Source of the DNA: Hydrogenovibrio sp. JE_KL2
GTDB lineage: Bacteria; Pseudomonadota; Gammaproteobacteria; Thiomicrospirales; Thiomicrospiraceae
Direction of reading: 5' to 3'
NCBI RefSeq assembly: GCF_009296185.1
Contig: NZ_WBJR01000003.1
Location: 62,001 to 126,000, forward strand
DNA length: 64,000 nucleotides
The position numbers and the translations under genes are program-made. The notes below the pieces were generated by a model. It did not search any database. It was not told the DNA's origin and saw only the letters and a list, made by a program, of their open reading frames with translations. Below, one piece after another: positions 43,841 through 54,280 of the stretch. The first letter of the stretch is position 1; every line of letters starts with the position of its first letter.

Positions 43841-44961
43841 CGATTCTTGGTTTGCTGCATTCTCTCAGCATTGGCTTGAACTTTTTGTCTCTCCAACGCA
43901 TCAGCAGCTTGATCCATGCCTTGTCTTTCCGGCCAACCGAGGGTTTGAGTCAGTAGAATGTCTGCCAAGGCATCGGTATGGTCATCTCTGGCATTCAACG
44001 CTGGAATATAACTGAACTGCTCACCGCCAGCTTCCATGAAGTACTCACGGTTTTCCTGATCGATCTCTTCAATCGTCTCCAAGCAATCCGCCGAGAAACC
44101 GGGGCAAATGACCTGAACATGTTTTACACCTTCAGACGGCAGGGATTTCATGGTGGCATCGGTATAGGGTTTGATCCACTCTTCTTTGCCAAACAGCGAT
44201 TGGAAAGTCACTCTATATTCGTCAGAGTTCAACCCTAGCTCTTCCGCAACCAATCTTGATGTGACGTGGCATTCGCAATGATATGGATCGCCACCATCAA
44301 AATAGCGTTGCGGAATACCGTGGTATGACATGACCAGTAAATCAGGTTTTCCATGCTCAGCTTGGTGTTCGCGAATTGAGTTTGCCAAAGCTTTGATATA
44401 GCCGTGGTGACGGTGATACTTAGCAACAAAGCGTAATTCAGGAACCCAGCGCCAAGTCTGTATGGCTGCGGAGACGGCGTCGAAGGTAGAACCGGTTGTG
44501 GCAGCGGCGTACTGTGGGTAAAGCGGTAGCACGACCAGTTTGGTACAACCTTTTGCCGCAAGCGATTCCAGTGCCGAAGCAATGGAGGGATTGCCATAAC
44601 GCATGCCCAGCGCGAACTCGACTCTGCCGCTGAAATGTGGGCGGATTTTATTGGCGATGGCTTCCAATTGCGCGTTACCAATATCCAGTAAAGGAGAACC
44701 TTCGCCATAGTGTCCCCAAACTTCTTGGTAGGCTTCAGCGGACTTCGCAGGGCGCGTGTTTAAAATAATGCCGTTTAAAATCAGTTTCCATAGCCATCTT
44801 GCTGGTGGCGGTTCAACCACGCGTGTATCCATGAGAAATTCTTTCAGATAAGGTTTTAGTGCTTCCTTGGTTGGCGCATCCGGTGTGCCTAGGTTGGTGA
44901 TTAAAATGCCTACTGCTTGGTCATCACCATGTTGGAATTGAATTGGGTTGTGGTAAACCAT
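43837..44961 (-). CDS. hemH: Ferrochelatase
   Basis: HemH inserts iron into protoporphyrin IX, the last step of haem synthesis. The 374-residue protein shows GILITNLGTPDAPT, LVVLPLYPQYAAATTGS, LLVMSYHGIPQRYFDGGDPY (metal-binding His), FQSLFGKEEWIKPY and VICPGFSADCLETIEEI (catalytic Glu). It is monocistronic with about 300 nt to the next gene on the right. Confidence 0.97.
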   Translation of the reverse strand: MVYHNPIQFQHGDDQAVGILITNLGTPDAPTKEALKPYLKEFLMDTRVVEPPPARWLWKLILNGIILNTRPAKSAEAYQEVWGHYGEGSPLLDIGNAQLEAIANKIRPHFSGRVEFALGMRYGNPSIASALESLAAKGCTKLVVLPLYPQYAAATTGSTFDAVSAAIQTWRWVPELRFVAKYHRHHGYIKALANSIREHQAEHGKPDLLVMSYHGIPQRYFDGGDPYHCECHVTSRLVAEELGLNSDEYRVTFQSLFGKEEWIKPYTDATMKSLPSEGVKHVQVICPGFSADCLETIEEIDQENREYFMEAGGEQFSYIPALNARDDHTDALADILLTQTLGWPERQGMDQAADALERQKVQANAERMQQTKNR

Positions 44962-45258
44962 GCTTTATCTGCTCCTGAATTTGATGTTTGGGGACTATCA
45001 TAAGAAAAACTGGCAGCCATTGAAAGCACTTAAGATAAGCAATATTTGGTAAAAAAGCTGTTTTACGTTGATTCCTCAACGCTTTTTTGTTAAAAAGCTA
45101 AGCGGAACAACTGATTTTTCAAAGTCACTTCTGTCAATGCGCCTTTACGGTTATTTTGTGTCGGGCATGTTTTGACTGACTGGATGTATTTCCTCAGAAA
45201 CACCTTCGATCGATTAGGAATTCCAAGCAATATCATTAGTTAAGTAAAAGGAAGAAGC

Positions 45259-45468
45259 ATGTCAGACGTAGTTTCAGGCACTGTTAAGTGGTTTAACGAC
45301 GAAAAGGGATTCGGTTTTATCGAGCAACCAGGTGGGAAAGATGTATTCGTACACTTTTCAGCTATCCAGGGTTCTGGTCGTAAAACGCTTGTTGAAGGTC
45401 AAGCGGTAACAATGCAAGTTGTTGAAGGAGCGAAAGGTCCTCAAGCGGAAAACGTTGTTCCAGCCTAA
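45259..45468 (+). CDS. Cold-shock domain protein
   Basis: The 69-residue protein is a single cold-shock domain: [17 protein letters not shown] contains RNP1 and [12 protein letters not shown]2. Such proteins bind single-stranded nucleic acid and act as RNA chaperones. AAAGGAAGAAGC provides the ribosome site. The 297-nt gene-free stretch before it (44962-45258) would hold a long 5' leader, as is common for cold-inducible csp genes; no clear cold box was identified. A strong terminator follows. Confidence 0.96.
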   Translation: MSDVVSGTVKWFNDEKGFGFIEQPGGKDVFVHFSAIQGSGRKTLVEGQAVTMQVVEGAKGPQAENVVPA

Positions 45469-45516
45469 CTCCCTCAGCTGCAATTTGTAGTTTCAAAGCA
45501 TTTCGCTTTGTTGACG

Positions 45517-45545
45517 ACCCCCGGTTCTGCCGGGGGTTGTTGTTT
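45517..45545 (+). terminator. Rho-independent terminator of the cold-shock gene
   Basis: ACCCCCGG (45517-45524), loop TTCTG, CCGGGGGT (45530-45537), then TGTTGTTT. The stem is 8 bp and GC-rich. Confidence 0.9.
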
Positions 45546-45746
45546 CTGGGGGGATGAAAAATGAATCCTTTATGAATTTTGCCTTCTAAACCGCCCAGTG
45601 GCGCTAAAAGCAAAGATAATAAATTTGTTATGACTTAGAATATTATCAAATGCATGATACAGGTATTTTAAAAACAGCTTTTATGAGCAACCTTATTTCT
45701 ATCATTAAGCAATGAGCGAGTTCGGAATTATTCAGGTATTGGGTCT

Positions 45747-46736
45747 ATGGTAAAGCAATTGAAATTGTGGTTTTTTCTGGCGTTGGTGGGTGTTATTGCC
45801 ATTGGCGGCTACTTTTGGTTTCAGTACCGTGACCTGCATCCGTCTACTTCTGATGCCTATTTGTCAGCGAATACCGTTTACTTGAGCCCTCAAGTCGAAG
45901 GACAGGTTTCTAAAGTCTTGGTACAGTCATACCAAAGGGTCCATAAAGGACAGGTGCTGGTGCATATTGATCCAAGCAATTTCTCATTGGCATTGGCGCA
46001 AGCGCAAGCGCAGTTGACTCTGGCAAAAACTCAGGCAATATCGGCAACTGCGGATGAAAGGACTGCACGAGCCCAAGCCAGAGATGCCTTGAATGTTAAG
46101 AATTTTCAAGAAATAGATTACAAGCGCGTCAAGTCGCTCAGCAAGAAAGGGTTGGCTTCTCAGCAACAATCAGACGACAGTCTTTATAAGTTGAAAGAAG
46201 CCACCGCAAAATACGATGCTGCTGAATCAGAAATCAACTCCGCTCAGGCACGCTTGCAACAAGCCGCGGCACAAATCGAAGCGGCTCAGGTTGCCATTAA
46301 CAAAGCCAAACTGAACTTGTCTTATACCGATATCAAAGCACCAACCGATGGTGTTTTGGGAGAAGTGATGGTTCAGCCGGGGCAATATGTTTCTGTTGGC
46401 GAGAAACTTTTCCCGATGGTCGAAAATGATGCGTTTTGGGTTGCGGCAAACTTCAAAGAAACCGATCTGTTACGCATTCATCCAAATCAAAAAGCGGAAT
46501 TGCAACTAGATATGTATCCCGGTCATCGCTTTGAAGGGACGGTCGAATCAATCAGCCCAGCAAGTGGCGTTGCATTTTCCTTAATTCCTTCGCAAAATGC
46601 GACCGGGAATTGGGTAAAAGTGACCCAGCGTTTTCCAGTGCGTGTGCATCTGAATACCGAGAAGCTGAGTGATGAGTGGCTTCAAAAACTTCGTATTGGT
46701 GCCAGTGTCGATGTAACCATAGACACAACGCAATAA
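45747..46736 (+). CDS. emrA: EmrA/HlyD-type membrane fusion protein
   Basis: The 329-residue protein has one N-terminal membrane segment (LWFFLALVGVIAIGGYFWF), the biotinyl-lipoyl half VYLSPQVEGQVSKVLV, a long alpha-helical hairpin (about residues 85-190) and LSYTDIKAPTDGVLGEVMVQPGQYV. It bridges inner and outer membranes for a major facilitator pump. The emrB-like gene begins 16 nt downstream, so the two form an operon. Substrates are not predictable. Confidence 0.9.
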   Translation: MVKQLKLWFFLALVGVIAIGGYFWFQYRDLHPSTSDAYLSANTVYLSPQVEGQVSKVLVQSYQRVHKGQVLVHIDPSNFSLALAQAQAQLTLAKTQAISATADERTARAQARDALNVKNFQEIDYKRVKSLSKKGLASQQQSDDSLYKLKEATAKYDAAESEINSAQARLQQAAAQIEAAQVAINKAKLNLSYTDIKAPTDGVLGEVMVQPGQYVSVGEKLFPMVENDAFWVAANFKETDLLRIHPNQKAELQLDMYPGHRFEGTVESISPASGVAFSLIPSQNATGNWVKVTQRFPVRVHLNTEKLSDEWLQKLRIGASVDVTIDTTQ

Positions 46737-46752
46737 TCACGGACACATCCTT

Positions 46753-48285
46753 ATGAGCAATGCGCAAGCTCAAGTTATGGAAGGGGGCGTTGCCAAGCCC
46801 GGTGTATCGAAAGGTCTGATTTCGATTACGGTCATGTTGACGACCATTATGGTCATCTTGGATATGACCATCGTCAACGTCACGCTGCCCGATATGATGG
46901 GGGCGTTGGGTGCGACCTCCGAACAAATCACTTGGGTCCTGACGAGTTATATCGTTATCGAAGCTATTATGATTCCGGTCACCGGGTTTTTCGTCAGAAT
47001 GTTTGGGCGAAAGCGACTGATGCTGATCAGTATTGTCGGGTTTCTGGTGACTTCAGCCTTGTGTGGGCAGGCCGACAGTTTGGCGGAAATGGTCGTGTTC
47101 CGACTGCTTCAAGGCTTCTTCGGCGCCCCTGTCGTGCCTATGTCTCAATCCATTATGGTTGATACTTTCCCCAAGGAAGAGCGTGGTAAAGCCATGGCGC
47201 TTTGGGGAGTAGGGATTATGATTGCGCCAGTTCTCGGGCCAACTCTTGGCGGCTTTATTACGGAACATCTGAATTGGCGTTGGGTTTTTTATATGAACCT
47301 TCCGGTTGGCATCATTAATGTCGTGATGGTGTGGATGCTACTCCAATTCGAACCTACACATAAAGTGAGTGCTGATTGGTTGGGTGCTCTTTTCATGGCA
47401 CTGGGGATCGGTTCTTTCCAGTTGATGCTGGACAGAGGTAATCAGGAAAACTGGTTTGACTCGTCCTTTATTCTTTTACTGTCGGTGATCAGTTTCTTGG
47501 CGATAATTGCCTTCATATTGCGATCCTGGGGGCGAGAGAACAGTATCGTCAATCTGGCTGTTCTTAAAGACCGGAATCTCGCGACCTCCTGCTTTATGAT
47601 GTTCACCTTCGGTTTGGGACTGTTCGGTACGATTGCCTTGCAGCCGTTGATGTTAGAGGACTTATTCGGCTATAACGCACAGACTGCTGGGCTGGTGATG
47701 GCCCCGAGAGGCATTGCTTCCGCAGTGGGAATGTTCGCCATTTCGCGTTTTATTAATAAAGTGGATCTGCGCTTGATTATCTTGGCAGGTTTTCTATTTG
47801 CTTCCAGCGGTACCTATTTGTTCACGACCGTCAGTTTGGATGCGGCAGAAATTGATTTCATTATTCCGAGTATTGTCCAAGGTTTGGGAATGGGGATGAT
47901 TTTTGTACCCTTATCGACACTGGCCTATGAAACCCTTCCTAAAGCGGAAACCAGTCAGGCGGCGGGCATCTACAATCTCTCAAGAACACTGGGAAGTTCG
48001 GTGGGGATCTCAATTGTGATTACCGTTTTGAATCATGCTGACAGAATGAGTCAACAGGGGCTAAGCGCACATATCGTACCGGAAAATCCAGAGGTAAGCC
48101 GGTGGTTGGCATTGCAAGGTATGAGTTTATCCAACCTGCAACCGGCGGTACAAAAGTTGGCAGATGAATTAAATCGTCAAGCGCTGATGGTAGCTTTTAT
48201 GGATACCTTTTGGGTGGTGATGATGAGCTTTGTGGTGTTGATGCCACTATTGCTCATCATTCGGCGAAATAAAAATGCGGCCTAG
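46753..48285 (+). CDS. emrB: EmrB/DHA2-family multidrug efflux transporter
   Basis: The 510-residue protein has 14 membrane segments and the DHA2 signatures: [45 protein letters not shown] and [27 protein letters not shown] (motif C). It uses proton exchange to expel drugs, probably with the upstream EmrA-like protein and a TolC-type channel. Its stop overlaps the stop of the convergent chemoreceptor gene by 4 nt. Confidence 0.93.
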   Translation: MSNAQAQVMEGGVAKPGVSKGLISITVMLTTIMVILDMTIVNVTLPDMMGALGATSEQITWVLTSYIVIEAIMIPVTGFFVRMFGRKRLMLISIVGFLVTSALCGQADSLAEMVVFRLLQGFFGAPVVPMSQSIMVDTFPKEERGKAMALWGVGIMIAPVLGPTLGGFITEHLNWRWVFYMNLPVGIINVVMVWMLLQFEPTHKVSADWLGALFMALGIGSFQLMLDRGNQENWFDSSFILLLSVISFLAIIAFILRSWGRENSIVNLAVLKDRNLATSCFMMFTFGLGLFGTIALQPLMLEDLFGYNAQTAGLVMAPRGIASAVGMFAISRFINKVDLRLIILAGFLFASSGTYLFTTVSLDAAEIDFIIPSIVQGLGMGMIFVPLSTLAYETLPKAETSQAAGIYNLSRTLGSSVGISIVITVLNHADRMSQQGLSAHIVPENPEVSRWLALQGMSLSNLQPAVQKLADELNRQALMVAFMDTFWVVMMSFVVLMPLLLIIRRNKNAA

Positions 48286-51188
48286 TTCAAATGCTTGGTC
48301 TGTTGGCCGATATTGAACTTTTTCATACTGTCGAGCAATTCATCCGAGGCATGTCGCACTTGTTCAACCGTTGAGAAAGTTTCCTCTACCAACGCCGCAT
48401 TTTGCTGCGTGATGCTATCAATGCTTGATATTGCATTGTTGACCTCGGAAATCCCTTTCGACTGCTCTGCAGACGCCTGAGAAATATCGTTCACGACTTT
48501 TTGCAGTGCTCCGGTTTTCTCCGTTATCTGTTCAAGTTGCTGGTTGACCATGTCGACTTTATTGACACCACTATCTACAGCAATGGCGGTTTTCTCGATG
48601 AGTTGACTGATTTCTTTCGCAGCGTCTGCAGACTTGCCTGCTAGACTTCTAACTTCACCTGCCACAACCGCAAACCCACGGCCATGTTCACCAGCACGTG
48701 CGGCTTCTACCGCAGCGTTCAACGCCAATAGGTTGGTTTGGAAGGAAATGCTATCTATCAAACTGGTGATGCTTTGAATCTGCTCGGAAGCCGTTTTAAT
48801 GTCCGTCATTGCTGTTTGAGTTTCCTGCATGACTTTGTTAGCGTTTTGTAATGCTTTTCCTTGCTCGTTGGCGATGGTGGCAGCTTCTTGGGTAGACTCA
48901 AGGTTTTGGTGTACTTGAGAGGCGGTTTCTTCCATTGCCGCGGACGTTTCTTCCAAGGAAGCGGCTTGCTCTTGGGTACGATCATTCAAAGATTCAGTTC
49001 CAGAGGCAACAGACGCAACCGATGAAGAAACAGATTGTGCGATATTGATGATACCCGAGACGGTTGAACGTAAATCCGTAATCGATTGGTTGATAGCTTG
49101 TTTGGCTTCATCAATAGCGTATTCATATTCATTGTTGATGGGATGAGTAAAGTCACCATCTGCGATACGCTGTGCAGCAGAAACAATATCGGCAAACCCG
49201 GCATTTAAACGAGTCATGGATTCGTTGATGGTGTTGGCGAGTTTTTCAATGTCTCCACGGGCGGAAACCGAAACGGTTTCGTTGAAGTTTCCGCGTCTGG
49301 CCATTTCCATGACACGAGAGATTTCGGCAAAGACACCAGATAGTGTGGACATGGTGCTCAAACAATCATCAATGACGCGGTGATAAGCGCCTTTCAAATT
49401 GTTTTGGTGTTGATTGCCAAAATCACCGTTTTTCAAATCCTGCATGACACTTTCGATTTGTGCAAAGGTCTGTTTTAAGCCTGTAGTTGTGTTGTTAACG
49501 GAATCTTTCAATAAGCCGAAATCGGATTGTAGTGGGTAGGTGATTTGACGCTCAAGTTGACCTTCCTCAATCTCTTTCAATGACATGGAAGTTTCTGAAA
49601 TGGCAAATTGCGTTAGCATGGCTTGCTGGTTGTATGCAGCGCCCATTTGCGCGACTTCGTTTTTACCGTAAGAGTCCAGTCGAAGGAAAAGATCGGATTC
49701 TTTTACCGCTTCGTTAATGGCATTTTTCGATTTTCTCAAAGGTAGGCTAATAAAGAAAATCATGAAACTGACGAAGGCAAATATTGCGATAGCAAGCATT
49801 GTTAAAGAAATCAAAAAGCCCTTTTCAATTGGGGCATAAATTCCCTCAAGTTGTTTATGCATTGTTTCGGCGTCTTCAGAAACAATAGAATAGCCGATGA
49901 CCTTTTTGTTTTGGTTTTCTATCGGGATGGCAGTATGGAGATAGCCGTTATGCAACCAGGTTTGACGCTTGATGAGTTCGGAAATCGGGACATCTTTCAG
50001 TAAATCGATTTGAGCTGCTTCCGACTTTGAAGAGCGTCCTTTATGACCGACGACATAGTGACCGCCGTTTCCGATAGCTTTGTTGTCAGCGTTGCTACCA
50101 ATATTGCCGCCGAGCGACGCTACAAACTCTTTATTGAGAATAGGGGTATAAAGAAGGTTATCTTTCAGCAGTTGGCGGCGAACAGAACCGGTACCTTGGA
50201 TTAATTCTACTGAACCACGGTATCGTCCGTCGACATCAAATACCGGAGTCAGCGAGCGGAACCCAATTCCCTTTTCGCCCAACTCGAAGATGGTTTTTAT
50301 TTTGGGGTTTTGCGTCTGTTGACTAATGTAGTCACGATTGTTTTCATTTATCTCATGTTGATCTTTTCCATGCCAAGAGCGGAAGAAAGAAATCCCTTTG
50401 TCATCGGTGATGTCGATTCTGATGTTTTTAAAGGTTGTGCGCTCTGCAAAGAAAGGCTTCAAGTCGGAGAAATAATTAACCAATGCGGGGACATCTTTGT
50501 TCAATACAGCTGTTCTAACTTCAGGGTTGACTAATAGTCCTGTTACGATAGATTCACCGACATTTTTTTTGCTGATGAATAGATTCTCAATGGTGGTATG
50601 GGTTTTAGTGTTGTAGTCTGCAATGGTTTGACTTTTGACCTTTTCTTTCTGAGTGACTTCATTGAAATACAAAAATGTCACGCTAGCTAGAGCAAAAACC
50701 ACTGAGAAAATCATCATCAATTGGCTCGCTTCAAAACGATATAGCCCCAAGCTATTCATGATGAAATAAGACCAACGTTTGATTAGTTGTCCTTCTTTGA
50801 TTAATAGAGAGCCGTTTGTCAGGTTGTTGTAGATTTTTTCGACTTTTGGTATGTTTTGGACGTCTAGAAGACGTTTAATGGACGTGTAACCTTGGTATTC
50901 GCCGTTCTCGAAAAAGGGTAAACAGCTCATTTCTGTCCAATATTCTTCACCGGATTTCTTAGCTTCGTGCGCATAAAAATAGTAAGGCTTGCCGGAACGC
51001 AATGTTTTGCCCATGTCGTCGATTAAACTATCGGGATACGGTTTGAGAAGGAAGGAAACATGTTGACCGAGAAGTTCATCTTTGCTGTAACCAGTCCACT
51101 TGAGGTAATCCTGGTTCAATTCGGTAATGTTACCTTCAGTATCAACTCTGAGTACCAAACGATAATTTTGATCATCCATTTTATGCAT
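48282..51188 (-). CDS. Methyl-accepting chemotaxis protein with N-terminal PAS and periplasmic Cache-like domain
   Basis: The 968-residue receptor starts with a cytoplasmic PAS domain (about 5-115: [28 protein letters not shown]). A first membrane segment follows (155-175), then a periplasmic sensor region of about 270 residues of the double-Cache type ([21 protein letters not shown]), a second membrane segment (about 455-485), HAMP-like linkers, and the methyl-accepting signalling domain with the hairpin tip [20 protein letters not shown] near residue 830. The PAS domain before the membrane could sense redox state or haem/FAD as in Aer. Ligands are unknown. Confidence 0.93.
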   Translation of the reverse strand: MHKMDDQNYRLVLRVDTEGNITELNQDYLKWTGYSKDELLGQHVSFLLKPYPDSLIDDMGKTLRSGKPYYFYAHEAKKSGEEYWTEMSCLPFFENGEYQGYTSIKRLLDVQNIPKVEKIYNNLTNGSLLIKEGQLIKRWSYFIMNSLGLYRFEASQLMMIFSVVFALASVTFLYFNEVTQKEKVKSQTIADYNTKTHTTIENLFISKKNVGESIVTGLLVNPEVRTAVLNKDVPALVNYFSDLKPFFAERTTFKNIRIDITDDKGISFFRSWHGKDQHEINENNRDYISQQTQNPKIKTIFELGEKGIGFRSLTPVFDVDGRYRGSVELIQGTGSVRRQLLKDNLLYTPILNKEFVASLGGNIGSNADNKAIGNGGHYVVGHKGRSSKSEAAQIDLLKDVPISELIKRQTWLHNGYLHTAIPIENQNKKVIGYSIVSEDAETMHKQLEGIYAPIEKGFLISLTMLAIAIFAFVSFMIFFISLPLRKSKNAINEAVKESDLFLRLDSYGKNEVAQMGAAYNQQAMLTQFAISETSMSLKEIEEGQLERQITYPLQSDFGLLKDSVNNTTTGLKQTFAQIESVMQDLKNGDFGNQHQNNLKGAYHRVIDDCLSTMSTLSGVFAEISRVMEMARRGNFNETVSVSARGDIEKLANTINESMTRLNAGFADIVSAAQRIADGDFTHPINNEYEYAIDEAKQAINQSITDLRSTVSGIINIAQSVSSSVASVASGTESLNDRTQEQAASLEETSAAMEETASQVHQNLESTQEAATIANEQGKALQNANKVMQETQTAMTDIKTASEQIQSITSLIDSISFQTNLLALNAAVEAARAGEHGRGFAVVAGEVRSLAGKSADAAKEISQLIEKTAIAVDSGVNKVDMVNQQLEQITEKTGALQKVVNDISQASAEQSKGISEVNNAISSIDSITQQNAALVEETFSTVEQVRHASDELLDSMKKFNIGQQTKHLN

Positions 51189-51249
51189 GCCTAAACCTCT
51201 CTGTTTTTATCTTTTTTATCTTCTTATATTTATTAAGTTTTATTACGTA

Positions 51250-51278
51250 ATGATGGTTTGCTTTGCTTGGCATGTCAA
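51250..51278 (-). promoter_or_regulatory. Candidate promoter of the chemoreceptor gene
   Basis: Read on the minus strand, TTGACA (51273-51278) and CATCAT (51250-51255) are separated by 17 nt. The -35 is perfect; the -10 matches at four of six positions. It leaves a leader of about 55 nt before the ATG at 51188. Confidence 0.5.
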
Positions 51279-51384
51279 GGCGGAGTCACTTTATGGGGAG
51301 GAATAGAGCCTTTTAATAAAGGGGTGCGTATGAGGATAGGTGCCTGTAGCTGGTGATTCATTTCCATACTGAACTTGAATCTTT

Positions 51385-51390
51385 TATAAT
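51385..51390 (+). promoter_or_regulatory. -10 box of the tRNA-Arg gene
   Basis: TATAAT lies 18 nt before the first base of the tRNA. The -35 region at about 51362 (TTCCAT) is poor, so strength may depend on upstream elements. Confidence 0.5.
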
Positions 51391-51408
51391 AGCTTCGCTT
51401 TTAAACAA

Positions 51409-51485
51409 GCGCCCATAGCTCAGCTGGATAGAGCGTTCCCCTCCGGAGGGAAAGGCCGGGAGTTCGAATCTTCTTGGGCGCGCCA
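51409..51485 (+). tRNA. tRNA-Arg (anticodon CCG)
   Basis: The 77-nt sequence folds as a cloverleaf: acceptor GCGCCCA with TGGGCGC, discriminator G, encoded CCA at the 3' end; anticodon arm TTCCC-CTCCGGA-GGGAA with anticodon CCG; T loop TTCGAAT. The T stem GGGAG/CTTCT uses two G-U pairs, which is unusual but tolerable. It reads CGG codons. Confidence 0.95.
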
Positions 51486-51963
51486 TTTTCCTTCTAGAAT
51501 ACTTTTCGGTTTTATCTATACTTTGGGTTCCGCTTTGGGTTTGTCTAAAAGACACCCTTGAGAGTAATCAATACTGTGGTTCCATTTCCAGTTTTCAATC
51601 AAACATTCCAAAACCTTTGATGTATGGATATCTTGCATGTTGAGGTTAATCCTGAAGTGATTTTGAGATTTAGCCAAAGCAACAAATACATGCCGAATGA
51701 TGATTTGAGTGGTGGCACTATACAAGCGTGCTCTTTGGTGATATCTAGGAACATAAATGGTCCTATGATCTTTTATTAATGCGTTTTGAACCGTACTAGA
51801 GATTCATGCTTATGGATCAGTGAGCCATCAGCTTAATTAAGTGCACTTATTTAAGCTCTAAAGCATTTCCTATCGCTTTTTTGGTGAATATTTTCACTCT
51901 TATTAAGATAATCCTACTACGAGTTTTTGTGGTTTGCTACCCTCTAGGATCAGTGTTTGGATG
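51486..51963. other. Gene-free region downstream of the tRNA with an ORF fragment
   Basis: This AT-rich 478-nt stretch has no recognised gene. On the minus strand an open frame of about 95 codons (stop near 51516, open to about 51805) runs without a proper start codon: it reads ...YVPRYHQRARLYSATTQII..., then RINLNMQDIHTSKV. It matches no family known to me and may be a relic. No integrase, no inverted repeats and no copy of the tRNA 3' end were seen. Confidence 0.4.
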
Positions 51964-53604
51964 TTATTTTTTTATAATAAGATAAACCCCAGTTAGGGCA
52001 ACAATAGCTCTAAACCAGTCTTCGTGTAAAAACGAAGGAAGATCTAAGTTAGTGGTGAAAGCCGCGGCACCAATCAACAGCAATCCTATCCAGCGGCGGT
52101 GCTCTGCTTTGCGCTGTTTTTCCATTTGTTGCTGTACCTTTTCAAGCTTTTCGGCAGTTTGCTGAAAATCGGCATGGGCAAGCTTGCTCAAGCTGGCATG
52201 CAGCAATCCTGGAAGAGCCGGTGCCTGCTCAATCCAGTAGGGAAGGTTGGCTTTGGTGTTCTTGATAAGGCTTTTGAGGCCAACGCGCTCTTGCATCCAA
52301 TCTTCCAAGAAAGGTTTCGCGGTATCCCATAAATCCAGTTCATCGTCTAATTGACGCCCCAGACCTTCAATATTCAGTAGAGTCTTTTGCAGTAATACCA
52401 ACTGTGGTTGTACTTCCATACCAAAGCGTCGAGCAGTCTGAAATAGACGCATCAAGAACAAGCCGAATGAAATTTCTTTTAAAGGTCTGTCCCAGATCGG
52501 TTCGCAGACGGAACGAATGGCGGATTCAAGCTCATTGACACGAGTATCTCTTGGCACCCATTCCGACTCAATGTGCAGTTCGGAAACGCGAAGGTAATCG
52601 CGATTGAAAAATGCCAGAAAGTTCTCTGCTAGATAACGCTGGTCTTCGGGGGTGAGTGTACCCATGATGCCGAAGTCGATAGCCGCATAACGGCCGTCCG
52701 GCAACACGAAGATGTTCCCCGGATGCATATCTGCATGGAAGAAATTGTGTTTGAAAACCTGAGTGAAGAAAATGGTGACGCCTTTGGCGGACAAGTCGGT
52801 CAAGTCGACACCGGCTTCAAGTAGTTTGTCGGTATCAGAAATGCGGATGCCGTAGATACGTTCCATGGTCATGACATGGTCGTTAGTATGTGACCAATAG
52901 ATTTCGGGAACATAAAGTAAGTCGGAGTTTTCGAAGTTACGACGTAATTGGGCTGCGTTGGAGGCTTCACGCATCATGTCGAGTTCATCGAGCAATGTTT
53001 TCTCAAACTCGGCAACCACTTCTGTCGGATGTAGACGTCGCGATTCCTTAATGGCGGCTTCCAGTAGTTGTGCCAGGGAGCGTAAAATCGAGACGTCTTG
53101 TTCAATCACCGGTTTGATGTCAGGGCGCACGACCTTCACAACCACTTCGGTGCCATCCAGTAATGTGGCGGCGTGTACCTGTGCGATAGAGGCAGATGCC
53201 ATCGGCACCGGGTCAAAGCTTGCATAAGCCTCGGCAATAGAGCGCTTTAACCCTTTTTCGATGATTTCAATTGAGTGTTGTTCATCAAAAGGAGGGCAGT
53301 CGTCCTGCAGTTTGCGCAATTCGACGGAAATATCTTCCGGTAGTAGATCCTTACGCGTGGAAAGCGCCTGACCGAATTTAATGAAAATAGGCCCCAACTC
53401 TTCCAAAGCAAGACGAATGCGTTCGCCGCGAGGTGCTTTGGAGCGTGAACGCCAGTTCCACGGCAGGATGCCGTTGATAAGCGTGAACCATTCGTATTTC
53501 GTGTTGGCAAACAGTAAATGGTCTATACGGTAATAGGTTAAGACGCGATTGATTTTAATCAGTCGTTTGAACTGTTTGAAAGGTGTTTTGATAAAAGAAA
53601 GCAT
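51964..53604 (-). CDS. ubiB: UbiB, ubiquinone biosynthesis kinase-like protein
   Basis: The 546-residue ABC1/ADCK-type atypical kinase has the KxGQ motif in FIKFGQALSTRKD, VKVVRPDIKPVIEQD with the lysine of the nucleotide site, and the catalytic-like HADMHPGNIFVL with AIDFGIMGTL. Two hydrophobic segments at the C-terminus (WIGLLLIGAAAFTT; IVALTGVYLIIKK) hold it in the inner membrane. UbiB is needed for coenzyme Q synthesis. It is the last gene of the hslU-DUF971-ubiE-ubiJ-ubiB group. Confidence 0.96.
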   Translation of the reverse strand: MLSFIKTPFKQFKRLIKINRVLTYYRIDHLLFANTKYEWFTLINGILPWNWRSRSKAPRGERIRLALEELGPIFIKFGQALSTRKDLLPEDISVELRKLQDDCPPFDEQHSIEIIEKGLKRSIAEAYASFDPVPMASASIAQVHAATLLDGTEVVVKVVRPDIKPVIEQDVSILRSLAQLLEAAIKESRRLHPTEVVAEFEKTLLDELDMMREASNAAQLRRNFENSDLLYVPEIYWSHTNDHVMTMERIYGIRISDTDKLLEAGVDLTDLSAKGVTIFFTQVFKHNFFHADMHPGNIFVLPDGRYAAIDFGIMGTLTPEDQRYLAENFLAFFNRDYLRVSELHIESEWVPRDTRVNELESAIRSVCEPIWDRPLKEISFGLFLMRLFQTARRFGMEVQPQLVLLQKTLLNIEGLGRQLDDELDLWDTAKPFLEDWMQERVGLKSLIKNTKANLPYWIEQAPALPGLLHASLSKLAHADFQQTAEKLEKVQQQMEKQRKAEHRRWIGLLLIGAAAFTTNLDLPSFLHEDWFRAIVALTGVYLIIKK

Positions 53605-53613
53605 ACGAAAAGT

Positions 53614-54267
53614 TTATTTTGGGGTTGAATGGATTAGCGCATCGACTCTTGCAGACAGAGCGTCAACGTCATCGGCAAGGTCTTCCACTTCCTGATTGAA
53701 GTGACAAACTTGGAGTTTGGTCGGTAGCAGGTTGATTTCAAATTGCAGGTATTCTTTCAGCGTGACGCCAGCTTTCTGCTTTGCCGCTTTGAAGTTTTGC
53801 TTGGTACTGCGTGCAGTTTGGCTGATGTTGAAAGCGATGAAGTCTCCAGTGAAATGGGAAAGTTGTTCTTCCCAGTCGATGTCGATGGTGTAGAGCGCTG
53901 CCAGGAACGCGGAACCAAGAGGGCTTTCTGTTTCTGTGGTACGGCGTAGCCAGTCAACCAAGGTGGTTTTGATATGTGTATCGGCACTGCCCATTAAATG
54001 AGCCTGCACGGTGAAGTGCCCCAACCTGGTAGATTTTTCATCTTTTGCCGCATCCAGTTGGTAAATGATAAAGAAGGTCAATTTCAAGTCGGTGAAAGTC
54101 AGCTGGATCACTTTTTCATCCAGCATTTGAAAGCCGATGCCCTGCATTTCATCCATGGCGACCGATTGGTTCAAGATGGTTTCAAAAATCTTGGCAAGCG
54201 TGGTGGATGTCCATTGCTTGGTCGCATCGATACCTTGTGTGTTGTCTTGCAGGTTTTCCGTGCTCAT
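53614..54267 (-). CDS. ubiJ: UbiJ, SCP2-domain ubiquinone accessory factor
   Basis: The 217-residue protein has an SCP2-like lipid-binding domain (about 10-120, ending VDWLRRTTETESPLGSAF) and a C-terminal coiled coil (VEDLADDVDALSARVDALI). UbiJ holds the late ubiquinone enzymes together. The start at 54267 (MSTENLQ) has GAGG upstream. It lies between ubiE and ubiB in conserved order. A 19-bp repeat at 54019-54037 encodes part of KSTRLGH, a segment not needed in shorter homologues. Confidence 0.88.
   Translation of the reverse strand: MSTENLQDNTQGIDATKQWTSTTLAKIFETILNQSVAMDEMQGIGFQMLDEKVIQLTFTDLKLTFFIIYQLDAAKDEKSTRLGHFTVQAHLMGSADTHIKTTLVDWLRRTTETESPLGSAFLAALYTIDIDWEEQLSHFTGDFIAFNISQTARSTKQNFKAAKQKAGVTLKEYLQFEINLLPTKLQVCHFNQEVEDLADDVDALSARVDALIHSTPK
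54019..54037 (-). repeat. Single intragenic copy of the 19-bp repeat
   Basis: CCCCAACCTGGTAGATTTT on the plus strand, within ubiJ. On the coding strand AAAATCTACCAGGTTGGGG is read as STRLG, a third reading of the same DNA compared with the copies at 9322 and 35318. Confidence 0.92.
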
Positions 54268-54280
54268 GTGTGTGACCTCT

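Noticed and set aside
51409-51485. Genomic island inserted at tRNA-Arg
   Set aside because: No integrase and no direct repeat of the tRNA 3' end were found within the window.
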